From Beggiatoa alba B18LD (GTDB taxonomy: Bacteria > Pseudomonadota > Gammaproteobacteria > Beggiatoales > Beggiatoaceae), in assembly GCF_000245015.1 (NCBI RefSeq), contig NZ_JH600070.1:372001-436000 (forward strand): a DNA stretch of 64,000 nucleotides, written 5' to 3'. The position numbers and the translations under genes were made by a program. The notes under the pieces are model-generated. The model had not been told where the DNA came from. It did no database searches and worked only from the letters and a program-made list of their open reading frames with translations. Below are positions 35,896-45,539 of this stretch, piece after piece. Positions within the stretch are counted from its first letter, which is position 1. Each line of letters begins with the position of its first letter.

Positions 35896-36717
35896 TTATC
35901 GAGACTCTCCAAAAACGATAAGCGTAATATCGTCACCACTTCCTGCATCGGAATAGTGATTTAACCATTGCGGCAATGCTTGCTCTACCGCAGACACGCC
36001 AAATTGTTGAACTCTAACAAGCAAACTATGTGCAAAAGCGTGAAATTGTTGTTCATCCGCAAACGAATTGCTTAAGCCATCAGTTGCTAATAAAAGGGCT
36101 TCGCCCGCATGACGTTCTACTGTGCGAATTTGCCAATATTTATCAGCATCGTTAGAAATCAAGGAAAATGTCGCGTTTCCGAGTAAATGAGGGTCTTCTT
36201 GAAAGGGACATTCTGTGCCACCGTCTGTCATTAAACGCAACATATCGCCATCACCGAGTTGTCCAAGTAACAGGAGTTCAGGTAATACTAAGGCAACTAA
36301 CAATGTAGAGCCGTAGCGTTTAAGTTGTGCCGTCATTTGTTCGGTGGACAAATGGGGAGAACGTCGTTGTATGTCTTGAATCACGTGGTTACGCCATACG
36401 CGCACCATTCGGCGGGGAAAGTCTTGACGGAAGTGATTGATAAATAGTGGGATACTACGTTGTTCAATATAAAAGTGCTGAAAAAACTCAAGCAGTTGTT
36501 CAACGGCTAAAGTCACCGCAAATTGTGCACCATATTGACTTAAATCATATTGTTTATCGCCATGTCCATCAGCAACGGCTAAGGCAATACAGGATTTATC
36601 GTGTACACGATGATGACGAATTGCAAAGGCATCTTGGCAGGGGAGTTGAGTTTGTCGATGTGATGCCCCTTGTTGACAAGCGGCAATCGTCCAGCCAATA
36701 GGATAATGGGCTAACAT
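35896..36717 (-). CDS. PP2C-family serine/threonine protein phosphatase
   Basis: This 273-residue enzyme has the PP2C metal ligands in order: QDAFAIR, VADGHGDKQ, GQLGDGDML, LATDGLSNSF and SGDDITLIVF. It is therefore likely active, removing phosphate from Ser/Thr residues in the cytoplasm. It follows the von Willebrand-type gene by 6 bp, so the two are made together. In related systems a Ser/Thr kinase completes a vWA-PP2C-kinase trio; no kinase is present here. Confidence 0.9.
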   Translation of the reverse strand: MLAHYPIGWTIAACQQGASHRQTQLPCQDAFAIRHHRVHDKSCIALAVADGHGDKQYDLSQYGAQFAVTLAVEQLLEFFQHFYIEQRSIPLFINHFRQDFPRRMVRVWRNHVIQDIQRRSPHLSTEQMTAQLKRYGSTLLVALVLPELLLLGQLGDGDMLRLMTDGGTECPFQEDPHLLGNATFSLISNDADKYWQIRTVERHAGEALLLATDGLSNSFADEQQFHAFAHSLLVRVQQFGVSAVEQALPQWLNHYSDAGSGDDITLIVFGESR

Positions 36718-36723
36718 GGGCAG

Positions 36724-37449
36724 TCAAAATACATCTTCACTGGTGCTTAATATGGGTTGTGGTGGCGGTGTCAAAATGACATTTTCACTTTGTTCTAGGG
36801 CTTGTGACCCTTTACTTTTCCCTTGCGAAACCCCTATAGAAGCGGTAATACTGGCCCATTTAATATATTCTAATAATTCCGCTGGATTATGCGCTTTTAA
36901 CACGCCAATTTCTCGGTGGGAAACGAATTTTAATAACTGCTCTTCATCATAATCGCTCTCATCTCCGATGGCTATTGCCAAACGCACTGCTTTTCTACCC
37001 CATGGCAGGCTATTCAGGCGTTTAATGGCTTGCGCGTATTCTTCATCGGTATCTGTACAAAAACCGTCAGATACTAACAGACAAACAGGTGGCAAGCCAC
37101 GACGAGGCATTTTCTGCAACTCTAATTCATCCGCTAATAATTCAACGGCTTGAGCCGTTGCAGTAAGACCCGCAACCTCTAGTTCTGGCCATGAAAATGA
37201 TTCAATGGGGACAGGGTCTGCACCAACATGCCAGTCAGCTTTATCAGCAAATTTGATGGCACGCATCATAATTTGTACTTGCGGATGATTGATGAGTGCT
37301 TTACGAATTTCAGGAATTGCTTCACGAATTGCTTGATTTAAAACAGCAATTTTTTTACCGCTCATAGAGCCTGAATAATCCGTAAGCCAAAAGAAATGCA
37401 AAGGACGTTTTGTCACTTCACCTTCAGGGACGGGAATAACTTGCGTCAT
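36724..37449 (-). CDS. von Willebrand factor type A domain protein
   Basis: This 241-residue protein has a complete metal-ion-dependent adhesion site: DYSGSMSG at about residue 24, the Thr in GLTATAQA and the Asp in LLVSDGFCTD. The domain resembles the TerY-type single vWA proteins encoded with PP2C phosphatases and kinases. The C-terminal 40 residues are Ser/Gln/Pro-rich and likely disordered. It is the first gene of the pair. The target of the sensed or scaffolded signal is unknown. Confidence 0.88.
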   Translation of the reverse strand: MTQVIPVPEGEVTKRPLHFFWLTDYSGSMSGKKIAVLNQAIREAIPEIRKALINHPQVQIMMRAIKFADKADWHVGADPVPIESFSWPELEVAGLTATAQAVELLADELELQKMPRRGLPPVCLLVSDGFCTDTDEEYAQAIKRLNSLPWGRKAVRLAIAIGDESDYDEEQLLKFVSHREIGVLKAHNPAELLEYIKWASITASIGVSQGKSKGSQALEQSENVILTPPPQPILSTSEDVF

Positions 37450-37699
37450 GGGTTTTGTCCAATAATGATAATTTGATGCGTCAAATGCCTTTGCTGTATT
37501 TTATATTTTATTGAATTTTATCAATTAAATACGATGGAATTTGTGCGACAAAATTAGCCCCGCGTTTATCCCTTATTAATTATGGGTGAACGCGAGCGTT
37601 TAACTATACCTGAAAATGCAAATAAAATTTGTGCAAATTAAAAAAAATACCTGCTTACTAAAAAAACTGTAAAAAATATTTATCCTTAGCGGTTAACCG

Positions 37700-38518
37700 C
37701 TAATAACGCTGTAAAATCAATTCCAGCACGATTTTACTACCAAAGTAGGCAAGCATTAGCAAGGCAAATCCGCTTAAAGTCCAATAAATCGCTTTTCGTC
37801 CGCGCCAACCATATTGCCAATGTCCCCACAGCAATATCATAAAAAATCCCCATGCTATCAGTGATAGTACAGTTTTATGAACTAAGTGTTGCGCGAATAA
37901 ATCTTCAATGAATAAAAAACCGCTGATAAGCCCCAGTGTTAGCCATAAAACGCCTAACGCTATCATCTGAAAGAGTAGTGTTTCCATCACTTTAAGCGGT
38001 GGTAAAACATGCATGACCCAACCTAAATGCTTGTGACGTAATTGATAATCTTGAATGGCAATAAAAACGGCTTGTAATGCGGAAATGCTTAAAAAGCTAT
38101 AAGCGACAATGGCGGAAAAAATATGAAATTTAACCCCCATGTCTGCGGTTAAAAGGCGAACTGATTGGAAATAGTTATCTAATCCAATGCTTAAGGCAGC
38201 AACAGGAAAGAGGATAAATATCAGATTTTCTACAGGTTCGCGGAATAAGGTCAGGAGTAGTAATAAGGCAATCACCCAAGTCACCAGCGACGCGGCGTTA
38301 AAAATGCCTAGATTTAGTCCGTCTGTTGTAATAATGCTTTGATAAAGGACAATTGCATGTAAGACGACAGCGATACCCCCTAAACCCATTAATAGTGTTT
38401 TGAGTTGAAACAGGGGCGGGTTTTCAGTATTTACTGGAATTTTATTGCCGTATAAACGTGCAATTGCCGTTGCAACATAGAGGAGCATGGCAGAAAAACT
38501 TAACATGAAAGTATTCAC
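37700..38518 (-). CDS. CcsA/YpjD-like cytochrome c assembly family membrane protein
   Basis: This 272-residue inner-membrane protein has about eight hydrophobic segments, with VKFHIFSAIVAYSFLSISAL and HKTVLSLIAWGFFMILLWGH placing histidines as in the CcsA/CcmC superfamily. It lacks the tryptophan-rich WWD signature of true haem exporters, as does E. coli YpjD. The function of YpjD proteins is unsettled. It lies alone, after a terminator on the cnoX side. Confidence 0.85.
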   Translation of the reverse strand: MNTFMLSFSAMLLYVATAIARLYGNKIPVNTENPPLFQLKTLLMGLGGIAVVLHAIVLYQSIITTDGLNLGIFNAASLVTWVIALLLLLTLFREPVENLIFILFPVAALSIGLDNYFQSVRLLTADMGVKFHIFSAIVAYSFLSISALQAVFIAIQDYQLRHKHLGWVMHVLPPLKVMETLLFQMIALGVLWLTLGLISGFLFIEDLFAQHLVHKTVLSLIAWGFFMILLWGHWQYGWRGRKAIYWTLSGFALLMLAYFGSKIVLELILQRY

Positions 38519-38574
38519 AGATAATCCTCTGATTTATTGCTTGATTTTTAATCAGTCAGTTGTTTTCATCGTTA

Positions 38575-38613
38575 AAAAAACCCGTCAGCTTTTGAGGTCT
38601 GACAGGTTTTTTT
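38575..38613. terminator. Terminator between cnoX and the YpjD-like gene
   Basis: AAACCCGTCAG and CTGACAGGTTT form a stem with one mismatch, preceded by A and followed by T runs. It ends the leftward cnoX transcript (stop at 38654) before the next gene start at 38518. Confidence 0.75.
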
Positions 38614-38653
38614 AATCACTGTAATGATGTTATTTAAACATGACAGGCTTTCG

Positions 38654-39517
38654 TCAATAAAGCAATGCGGACATTTTGCTCCGATAGCGACTGACTAAAT
38701 CCCCTTGATTGCCCAGTAATTCAAAGACAGCAATCAGCCCTTTACGCCCTGCATCATCTTCAAAACGACGATTTAAACGCATCACGCTTAAAAAGTCCGC
38801 AAGGGCATTTTCATATTCTCCGTGTAAAACGGCATAAGCACCGCGTTGGTAGCGAGCTTGTACGTCATTTTCTTGTGTGGTCAGTGTTGCGTTTAATGTT
38901 TCTAAAGAGGGCGCGTTTACGACTATTTTGGCAAAGTTCAATTTATTGGACAATTGTGTAAATAGTGCATCCGCTTGAATATTGACGGGTAGCGATTGCA
39001 AAATTTTTTCGGCGGCTTCTAGTTGCTTGTTACTGATGTAGTAATTTGCAAGGTCTAAATGTAGTGGATAATAGTTTGGTTCGCTGGCAAGTGCGGTTTG
39101 AATGATTTGTATTGCCGCAGGGATATTGCCTTGTTTATACGCATCATAGGCTTGTTGGCGTAATCTTTCGACAGGGCGTTCGATATGGCGTTCTAGTAAC
39201 GTGCGTAAGGCTGATTCGGGTTGTACGCCTAGAAATTCATCGACAATTTTGCCTTGTTTAAAAATTTTAACGGTTGGCACGCTACGAACAGAAAATTGTG
39301 CCGCAAGTTCTGGTTGTTCATCAATATTGACTTTTGCCAGTATAAATTTACCTTGATATTCATCTGCTAATTTTGCAAGTAATGGTATTAAGACTTTGCA
39401 AGGGGAGCACCAGTCCGCCCAAAAATCGACGAGAACTAAGGTTTCTTTAGATTTTTCTACAACAGTCGTTAAAAAGTTTTGTAGATTGACATCGATGATA
39501 TAAGGGGATTCAGCCAT
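38654..39517 (-). CDS. cnoX: Thioredoxin-TPR co-chaperone (CnoX/YbbN)
   Basis: This 287-residue protein joins an N-terminal thioredoxin domain (FWADWCSPCKVLIPLLAKL, then VRSVPTVKIFKQGK) to C-terminal tetratricopeptide-like repeats. CnoX proteins protect clients from over-oxidation and pass them to GroEL and DnaK. In E. coli the CxxC is degenerate; here WCSPC is complete, so oxidoreductase activity is possible. The gene stands alone. Confidence 0.93.
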   Translation of the reverse strand: MAESPYIIDVNLQNFLTTVVEKSKETLVLVDFWADWCSPCKVLIPLLAKLADEYQGKFILAKVNIDEQPELAAQFSVRSVPTVKIFKQGKIVDEFLGVQPESALRTLLERHIERPVERLRQQAYDAYKQGNIPAAIQIIQTALASEPNYYPLHLDLANYYISNKQLEAAEKILQSLPVNIQADALFTQLSNKLNFAKIVVNAPSLETLNATLTTQENDVQARYQRGAYAVLHGEYENALADFLSVMRLNRRFEDDAGRKGLIAVFELLGNQGDLVSRYRSKMSALLY

Positions 39518-39651
39518 AAGATGTGACTCCGTTAATTTAACTTATTTATTTTAATAAAAAATTAATAGATAAAATATGATGACTGTTGCTTGAAAGTTCA
39601 AGTATTTACTCAATTTAGCAATGGATGGTGATTTTAAATAGGGTGTATTAA

Positions 39652-39879
39652 TTAACCCAAGTTCGGTGATATTTATAAAATAAAACAGAGACCTGCTAGG
39701 TTTTCAAAATCTAGGCAGGTCTTTTTTTGTCTGAATCAGAATTTTCAGAATTAGCAGCATTAAAAAACGTGATTCGCATTAATTTCTCGGTTTAAGGGGT
39801 TTAAATTCTGTTAATTCTGAAAATTCTGATTCAGACAGGCTGTTATCTTTTTAAAAGAATCTCGCCGTACTCAGGTTAA
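39652..39879. repeat. Family 1 palindromic repeat, copy G (reverse orientation)
   Basis: This 228-bp copy has TTAA at both edges, the left end CCCAAGTTCGGTGATATTTA and the right end CTCGCCGTACTCAGG. The hairpin comes first (39692-39722) and the AATTCTG arm last, so it lies in the opposite direction to copies D-F. It occupies the cnoX to CopD-like gap (39518-40046), which otherwise shows no gene. Confidence 0.85.
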
Positions 39880-40046
39880 TCAGCAATCACTTTTTGAATA
39901 AATAGGGCAAGATATTCTAAAATAGTGTATTAGTTTGTCATTAGTATATCATCTAGTTATCGCTATAGTTGATTGATATCTATCGGTATCTTAGCAGGTT
40001 TCGGTAGAATGTTTTTATTATCACTACGCTTTGTTTAGGAAAACTC

Positions 40047-40511
40047 ATGTTATTCAGCTTATTAAAAACCTTGCATATTTTAGCCTGTCTTCTTTGGGTG
40101 GGAGGAATGTTTTTCGCTTACGTTGCCTTACGTCCTGTTGCTGCGCAACTTCTGGAGTTGCCGTTACGTCTGCAATTGTGGGTGCAGGTCTTTAAGAAGT
40201 TTTTCCCTTGGGTATGGGTTGCGATTTTTAGCTTGCTGGTAACGGGTATCGGCATAATACATTTGTACGGCGGGATGGCTCAGGTGCAATGGCATGTACA
40301 CCTCATGCTGTTGACAGGATTAAGCATGATGGTGATTTTTATCCATATCTTTTTTATCTTGTATCAGCGGTTGCAGGAGGCAGTAAAAACACAGGATTGG
40401 CAAACAGGTGGTTTACGCTTGGGGCAAATACGCCGTTTAATTGGGATTAATTTAACCTTGGGGTTGGTAACAGTTGTTATTGCGAGTTTAGGCAAAAGTG
40501 TTTTTATGTAG
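40047..40511 (+). CDS. CopD-like four-helix membrane protein
   Basis: This 154-residue inner-membrane protein has four hydrophobic segments. The first carries KTLHILACLLWVGGMFFAYV, and histidines recur at HLYGG, WHVHLML and FIHIFF, a pattern seen in CopD/YvlD-like and haem-binding four-helix proteins. Copper or haem binding is plausible but not shown. Its last 8 bp overlap the end of the convergent PP2C-like gene. Confidence 0.75.
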   Translation: MLFSLLKTLHILACLLWVGGMFFAYVALRPVAAQLLELPLRLQLWVQVFKKFFPWVWVAIFSLLVTGIGIIHLYGGMAQVQWHVHLMLLTGLSMMVIFIHIFFILYQRLQEAVKTQDWQTGGLRLGQIRRLIGINLTLGLVTVVIASLGKSVFM

Positions 40512-41295
40512 TGCGTACCAGTGCCGCAAGGCTTAAATCATCTGCGGCATAAATGCCTTGTTTGGCGAATTGTTCTAAAGCCCGTTTTACTCGACGTTTC
40601 ACGAAGTCACCTTCGACTTGTTTAAAAGCCAGTAATTGTGTTGCAACATCTAGTAGTGATATCCGCGTACCGTCGCTAAAGTTGTAGCATTGTCCAATTC
40701 CATCGGATGCAATGGCAATTGTGGGATATTCTGTTAAGGAAAACTCAAAAATGAGTGGTTTATGATAGATAGCGTTTTCTTTCTGGCTTGCGCGTGAATC
40801 CTGAATAATTAATGGGTACAGTTCATGGCTGGCATATTCTTGTTGGCGTTCTTCCGTTAGCCAGTAAGAAAGGTAGTAGGGGGCGTTGTGGGTAAATTCG
40901 ATATTGATATAGTCAATCTTATCTGATTGATTTTTAAGTAGAATCGTTCCATCACCATAAACGTAAATGCGCACACTGTCCGCAGTTTGATAAGCAATCA
41001 ATGTGGTTGCATCTAAGACGGATAGGGATATTGGCAGTTTTTGTGCGATATCGGCGGCTTGTTTAATCAGACGTTGTCCAAATAGATAATAATCGCTGAT
41101 TAAATTATCGACTTGTTTTTCTACGAGTGTTTTTGCGGTGAGTGCAAGAATACGCGCCCCGACATCGCTGTTCGGTGAGGACGAGCAACCATCGCAAACG
41201 ATTAAAAAGGGGGTTGGACTGTCGCCATGTAAGGCATAGTCTTCACAGACAACATGCGTTTTGCCGATGGTAAAAAAGGAGTCGTAATGCAGCAT
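40504..41295 (-). CDS. PP2C-like phosphatase domain protein
   Basis: This 263-residue protein keeps the PP2C order: CEDYALHG, LIVCDGCSSSPNSDVGARIL, VYGDGTILL, IASDGIGQC and AADDLSLAAL. The first metal motif is DGC rather than DGHG, so activity may differ from that of the PP2C at 35896. The ATG at 41295 is preferred; a TTG at 41322 lies in frame. No kinase or vWA gene adjoins it. It overlaps the CopD-like gene end by 8 bp. Confidence 0.8.
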   Translation of the reverse strand: MLHYDSFFTIGKTHVVCEDYALHGDSPTPFLIVCDGCSSSPNSDVGARILALTAKTLVEKQVDNLISDYYLFGQRLIKQAADIAQKLPISLSVLDATTLIAYQTADSVRIYVYGDGTILLKNQSDKIDYINIEFTHNAPYYLSYWLTEERQQEYASHELYPLIIQDSRASQKENAIYHKPLIFEFSLTEYPTIAIASDGIGQCYNFSDGTRISLLDVATQLLAFKQVEGDFVKRRVKRALEQFAKQGIYAADDLSLAALVRTT

Positions 41296-41360
41296 AGTCA
41301 ACCCTAATTCTGCGAGATTCAAAAATAAAAACGGATGGTTATTGTGTTTTTAGGCATAAA

Positions 41361-41629
41361 ACAGCCTGAGTTTTACGAGTTTCTTTTAAAAAGACAACAG
41401 CTTGTCTGAATCAGAATTCACGGAATTTTCAGAATTAGCAGAATTAAAAAGCGTGATTCACCTGACTTTTTGGTTTAAGGGTTTTAAATCCTGTGAATCA
41501 CGATGAAAAACAAGAGAATAATCTCTGCCAGTCCTTCAACCCTTTTCGCGTGTTCCGACAGACCTGCTAGGTTTTGAAAACCTAGCAGATATCTGTTTTG
41601 TTTTATAAAACTCGCCGAACTCAAGTTAA
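41361..41629. repeat. Family 1 palindromic repeat, copy H
   Basis: This 269-bp element has four CAGAATT units at 9-bp spacing (near 41411-41446), a partial opposite arm and a complete hairpin (41562-41588). The right terminal repeat ends GAACTCAAGTTAA. It lies between the PP2C-like start and the nifA stop and fills most of the 400-bp gap. Confidence 0.85.
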
Positions 41630-41726
41630 GTATAAGCAGGAATTATGATGACTGATAGCAAAATTTACTGTTGTGTCACTGTTTTATAAAAGGGGTCGAG
41701 TATGACTCGACCTTGTTCCGTTAGGG

Positions 41727-43301
41727 TTAAATATTCCGCAATTTAATATTGAGCGTTTGAATCCGATAGGCAATTTGACGCGGGGTCATGTTGAGCAACC
41801 GCGCAGCTTTTGCTTGTACCCAGCCCGCTTGTTCTAAGGCTGCAATCACTCGTTCACGCTCATCAATCGATTCATCGTTTAAATCAACTTTAGTGAGCGC
41901 GTTATTATTGCTATCGTTGTTTGTCGTGGGCATGGTGAGCTTTTCTTCTAGCCCCGTCATGCTGATGATGGAGCGGTCAATTAATTCACCTTCGCACATA
42001 ATTGCGGCACGTTCTAAACAGTTCTCTAGCTCGCGGACATTACCAGGCCAATCGTGACGGATGAGTAAACGAATAGCACTATCAGTGAGTTCCAATTTCC
42101 GTGCTTGCATTTTGGCAATTTTGGTGATGAGAAAATGCGCAAGTTCTGGAATATCTTCAATGCGTTCCCGTAAGGGAGGCAGGCGAATTGGCATAACGTT
42201 TAAGCGATAGTATAAGTCTTCACGAAATTCGTTATTTTCTACCGCATCTTCTAAGTTTACGTTGGTTGCTGCAATGACACGAACATCAACTTTTATTGTG
42301 CGTGTCCCGCCAATCCGTTCTAATTCGCCTTCTTGTAGAACCCGTAATAATTTAGCTTGGAAAGTGGGGGATATTTCCCCGATTTCGTCGAGAAAGAGTG
42401 TTCCACCATCGGCCCGTTCAAAGCGTCCTTTGTGTTGGTTAATCGCCCCACTGAACGCGCCTTTTTCATGTCCGAATAATTCCGATTCGAGCAGATTTTC
42501 AGGCAAGGCGGCACAGTTGACTTTGATAAAGGCGGCGGTGTGGCGGGGGGAATTATAATGAATTGCGTTGGCAATCAGTTCTTTCCCTGTGCCTGATTCT
42601 CCACGGATTAAAACGGTGGTGTTCCATTTAGCAACTTGGCGCACCATTTCGAAGACTCGTTGCATGGTGGGCGAATGTCCGACGATGTTGTCAAAGCTGT
42701 ATTGTCCGCGCACGGTTTGGCGTAAACGGTCGCGTTCGTCGGTTAAGTCACGACGTTCTTTGGCAATTTCATTAGAGAATCGGACGCTTTGGGCAATCAG
42801 TTGTGCGACCATTTCCATAAAGCGGGTACGCTCATGTAGGAAACGGTCGTTTTTACAGGGCTGGGCGGCTAATACGCCGACTAGCTCTTGGTTGATGTGA
42901 ATCGGTATGCCTATAAAAGGAAGATGCCGCTCGTATAAGCCTAAGCGGTCTAAAAAACGCGGGTCATCGCCCGCTCGTTCGACCACAATGGTTTTATTGA
43001 GCTGCATGACTGAGCCGATAATTCCTTCCCCAATTCGATAACGAAACTTAGGCGGCTGTTGTTTATCGCCCGCATAAACTGCGTTGACAGATAATTCACC
43101 GTCGTCCGTGCGTAATGTAACAACACCATAATGCATACCCGCATAATGGTGTAGGTGTTTTAGCACTTCTTCTAGTGTCTCATCCAAATTGAGGGAACGA
43201 CTTAAGACCTTGCCCACTTGGAACAAGGCTTCTAACTCAGATTCTATTAGGTTGGCACGATTGTTTAATAGGGTTACGTCTTGATCGTTTTTTGAATCCA
43301 C
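41727..43301 (-). CDS. nifA: Nif-specific sigma-54-dependent activator
   Basis: NifA activates nitrogen-fixation promoters with sigma-54 RNA polymerase. The 524-residue protein has an N-terminal GAF domain (about 25-180), the AAA+ domain (about 205-435; GESGTGKE, the loop GAFSGA instead of the usual GAFTGA, and [11 protein letters not shown]) and a C-terminal Fis-type helix-turn-helix ([20 protein letters not shown]). The linker lacks the cysteine motif of oxygen-sensing rhizobial NifA, as expected when NifL does the sensing. It starts with GTG immediately after the nifL TAA, so the pair is tightly coupled. Confidence 0.96.
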   Translation of the reverse strand: MDSKNDQDVTLLNNRANLIESELEALFQVGKVLSRSLNLDETLEEVLKHLHHYAGMHYGVVTLRTDDGELSVNAVYAGDKQQPPKFRYRIGEGIIGSVMQLNKTIVVERAGDDPRFLDRLGLYERHLPFIGIPIHINQELVGVLAAQPCKNDRFLHERTRFMEMVAQLIAQSVRFSNEIAKERRDLTDERDRLRQTVRGQYSFDNIVGHSPTMQRVFEMVRQVAKWNTTVLIRGESGTGKELIANAIHYNSPRHTAAFIKVNCAALPENLLESELFGHEKGAFSGAINQHKGRFERADGGTLFLDEIGEISPTFQAKLLRVLQEGELERIGGTRTIKVDVRVIAATNVNLEDAVENNEFREDLYYRLNVMPIRLPPLRERIEDIPELAHFLITKIAKMQARKLELTDSAIRLLIRHDWPGNVRELENCLERAAIMCEGELIDRSIISMTGLEEKLTMPTTNNDSNNNALTKVDLNDESIDERERVIAALEQAGWVQAKAARLLNMTPRQIAYRIQTLNIKLRNI

Positions 43302-44972
43302 TTATACCGCTTCCCGATAACGCACACTTGGAAACTGAACAATAAACCGACATCCGCTGTCATAGTCTGGATCGATCCGTATTGTACCCGCGTGGAGGTT
43401 CACAACTTCTTGCACGGCTGTCAGTCCTAAGCCTGCACTACGATGTGCTCTACCTTTGGTAGTAAAGAACGGTTCAAAGACTTTTAAACGCAGATGTTCA
43501 GGAATACCAGGACCTGTATCTTCTACAATGATTCTGAGCATTCCTTCTTCGGTTGCTGCGGTACGAACCCGCAGTTCTGATAGTTTACCACGATTATCTT
43601 GCATCGCGTCTAAAGCATTATCTATCAGGTGTTTGAACAAGCTTCTTAAGCGTCCCACTCGACCAAGCATTGGGGGGAGTATGGGGGTTGGAATCCAATC
43701 GACCACAATGCCGTTGGCTAATAAACGGCTAGTAGAGAGGGTGAGCACGTCGCGGAGCAGTTCGTTTAAATTAACGGGAACAATGGCTTCATTGGTTAAA
43801 CTGGGTGTGCTTTGTCTTAGGTTATCAATGGCTTGTTCAGCCGCTGATAAGGCATTTTTTAATGCATCACACAAGGGATCAGAAGAGCCTTTGGCTTCTG
43901 AACGTCGTTCCAGCATACCGACTGCCGCCGCGATCATGTTGATAGGTCCTTGAAATTGGTGAATAGCCCCTGTTAGGGTTTCACGCATATTTTCAATAAC
44001 TTCTCCCTCTGCCAATAATGCCCTTAAGGCATTCATGCGAACTTCTTCTTGGCGATGTTTCAACTCGGTTATTTCCTTGGCGACTAATAAAAAATAACTT
44101 TCTTTTCTGACTTCAAAAAACGCATCAGCACTGCTGTCGCGTTCTCTAAACCATGTCCCCGCACAAACAAACCAGCGCGGCTGACGATTTCCCCCCATGT
44201 CTAAACTGACTTCTTGGTCTTCAAAACTACCATCGTTTGATGATAAATCTTTCCATTCATTGCCTAAGGCATCTTTTAAAGCGGTTAAGAAGAGTTTTGC
44301 AGGTTCTAGCCCGCGTAAATCGCCGACTAATTTTTTATATTCGTGATTGTCTAATACGACTTTTTCATGGTCGTTTAATAGGGCAATCACGACAGGGGCG
44401 GAATCAACAACGGATTCAATCAGGGCTTTTTGACTTTTAACCTTTTGTTCTAAATGGTAAACATCGGTCATATCACGGTGCATACCGAGATAATATGCCG
44501 CATCGCCTTGTTTATTGAGCACAGGGGCAATAATTACTTCGGCAAGATAACGTTCTCCATTTTCGCGCCGATTGACTAACATCCCTGTCCAAGGTTTATT
44601 CTGTTTTAGCCGTCCCCACAAGGTTTTATAAACCAAAGAGGGGGTTTTATGGTCAGATAACGCGGATTCTTTTTTACCGATAATATTTTCTAAGGCGTAT
44701 CCAGTGACTTGTTCAAAAGCAGGATTGGCATAGAGAATTTTTGCGTCTAAATCAGTGATAGAAATTGCAACTTGTGCTTGTTCAACCGCTTCGAAAAACA
44801 GGCGGGGAGGTAATGCCGTATCTTCGTTAGTAACGGCATGTTTAAATAATTCTAAGATGTCTGTGGGTGTCCCTTCTGGTGGGTTGTTCAGAAAGGACTC
44901 TATTGCGTCCGTTAAGGTATTTAAGCGGGCAGAAAGTAATTGCTTAGTCATTTTTTCTTGTGGTTCACTCAT
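43302..44972 (-). CDS. nifL: Nitrogen-fixation regulatory flavoprotein
   Basis: NifL binds and inhibits NifA under oxygen or excess fixed nitrogen. This 556-residue protein has an FAD-type PAS domain (AISITDLDAKILYANPAFEQ, then VTGY, GKKESALSDHKTP and YYLGMHRDMT), a second PAS domain, a central segment with the conserved His in GAIHQFQGPIN, and a kinase-like ATP-binding domain (EDTGPGIP, AGLGLTAVQE). It resembles the Azotobacter protein throughout. The ATG at 44972 has a GGGATGG site; an ATG 12 bp upstream is also possible. It lies 208 bp after rnfH. Confidence 0.94.
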   Translation of the reverse strand: MSEPQEKMTKQLLSARLNTLTDAIESFLNNPPEGTPTDILELFKHAVTNEDTALPPRLFFEAVEQAQVAISITDLDAKILYANPAFEQVTGYALENIIGKKESALSDHKTPSLVYKTLWGRLKQNKPWTGMLVNRRENGERYLAEVIIAPVLNKQGDAAYYLGMHRDMTDVYHLEQKVKSQKALIESVVDSAPVVIALLNDHEKVVLDNHEYKKLVGDLRGLEPAKLFLTALKDALGNEWKDLSSNDGSFEDQEVSLDMGGNRQPRWFVCAGTWFRERDSSADAFFEVRKESYFLLVAKEITELKHRQEEVRMNALRALLAEGEVIENMRETLTGAIHQFQGPINMIAAAVGMLERRSEAKGSSDPLCDALKNALSAAEQAIDNLRQSTPSLTNEAIVPVNLNELLRDVLTLSTSRLLANGIVVDWIPTPILPPMLGRVGRLRSLFKHLIDNALDAMQDNRGKLSELRVRTAATEEGMLRIIVEDTGPGIPEHLRLKVFEPFFTTKGRAHRSAGLGLTAVQEVVNLHAGTIRIDPDYDSGCRFIVQFPSVRYREAV

Positions 44973-45002
44973 TATTAACACCATCCCTAATACGGGTGAT
45001 TT

Positions 45003-45019
45003 GCTTCTGCAACAGAAGC
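45003..45019. promoter_or_regulatory. Short palindrome upstream of nifL
   Basis: GCTTCTGCAACAGAAGC has perfect 7-bp arms and lies 30 bp upstream of the nifL start. It could be an operator or leader hairpin controlling nifLA. Confidence 0.4.
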
Positions 45020-45150
45020 ATTTCTATCTTATTAGATTTTTATGTAAGTTTGTAATGCCTTCATTCACGTCATCATAAAAAGAGATGGGTTAAATCCTAA
45101 CAGTCAACAACAAGCAATACATTCAATGCGTTTAACGCGGTTGTGTAAGA

Positions 45151-45179
45151 TGGTGTTATGAAAAATTACCATAACACCA
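45151..45179 (-). other. Hairpin just after rnfH
   Basis: TGGTGTTATG and CATAACACCA form a perfect 10-bp stem 13 bp past the rnfH stop. There is no T run, so it looks more like an RNA processing or stability element than a full terminator. It would allow some transcription to continue into nifLA. Confidence 0.5.
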
Positions 45180-45192
45180 GATGACCGTTTTA

Positions 45193-45480
45193 TTAATCTT
45201 CATCATCGTCGTCGTCGTCATCCCGATCTCGCCGTTTGACCGTTTTTGGGTCGGCAATGATGGCGCGATAGATTTCTACCCGATCACTTTCTTGCAATGG
45301 GGTGTCTAACTTTACAATTTTTCCATAAACCCCTACTTTTTGTTTTTTCAGGTCAATATGGGGGAATCGTTTTAAAATACCTGATAAATTAATCGCTTCT
45401 TCAACTGAGCTACCATCAGGCACTTCAAGACGCAACCAGACTTGTTGCGTTGAGTCTGCATAAGCAATTCCGACATTCAT
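45193..45480 (-). CDS. rnfH: RnfH/RatB-family ubiquitin-fold protein
   Basis: This 95-residue protein has the beta-grasp text VGIAYADSTQQVWLRLEVPD and SDRVEIYRAIIADPKTVKRR, typical of RnfH. The C-terminus is a strongly acidic run of Asp and Glu. It is the last rnf gene of the operon, 60 bp after rnfE, as in Azotobacter-type nif-linked rnf clusters. Its molecular role is uncertain. Confidence 0.9.
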   Translation of the reverse strand: MNVGIAYADSTQQVWLRLEVPDGSSVEEAINLSGILKRFPHIDLKKQKVGVYGKIVKLDTPLQESDRVEIYRAIIADPKTVKRRDRDDDDDDDED

Positions 45481-45539
45481 ACGTATATCACCTATTTTGC
45501 TTTTTGCATGGGATTAAAGCATAACCCCATGGATAAAAA

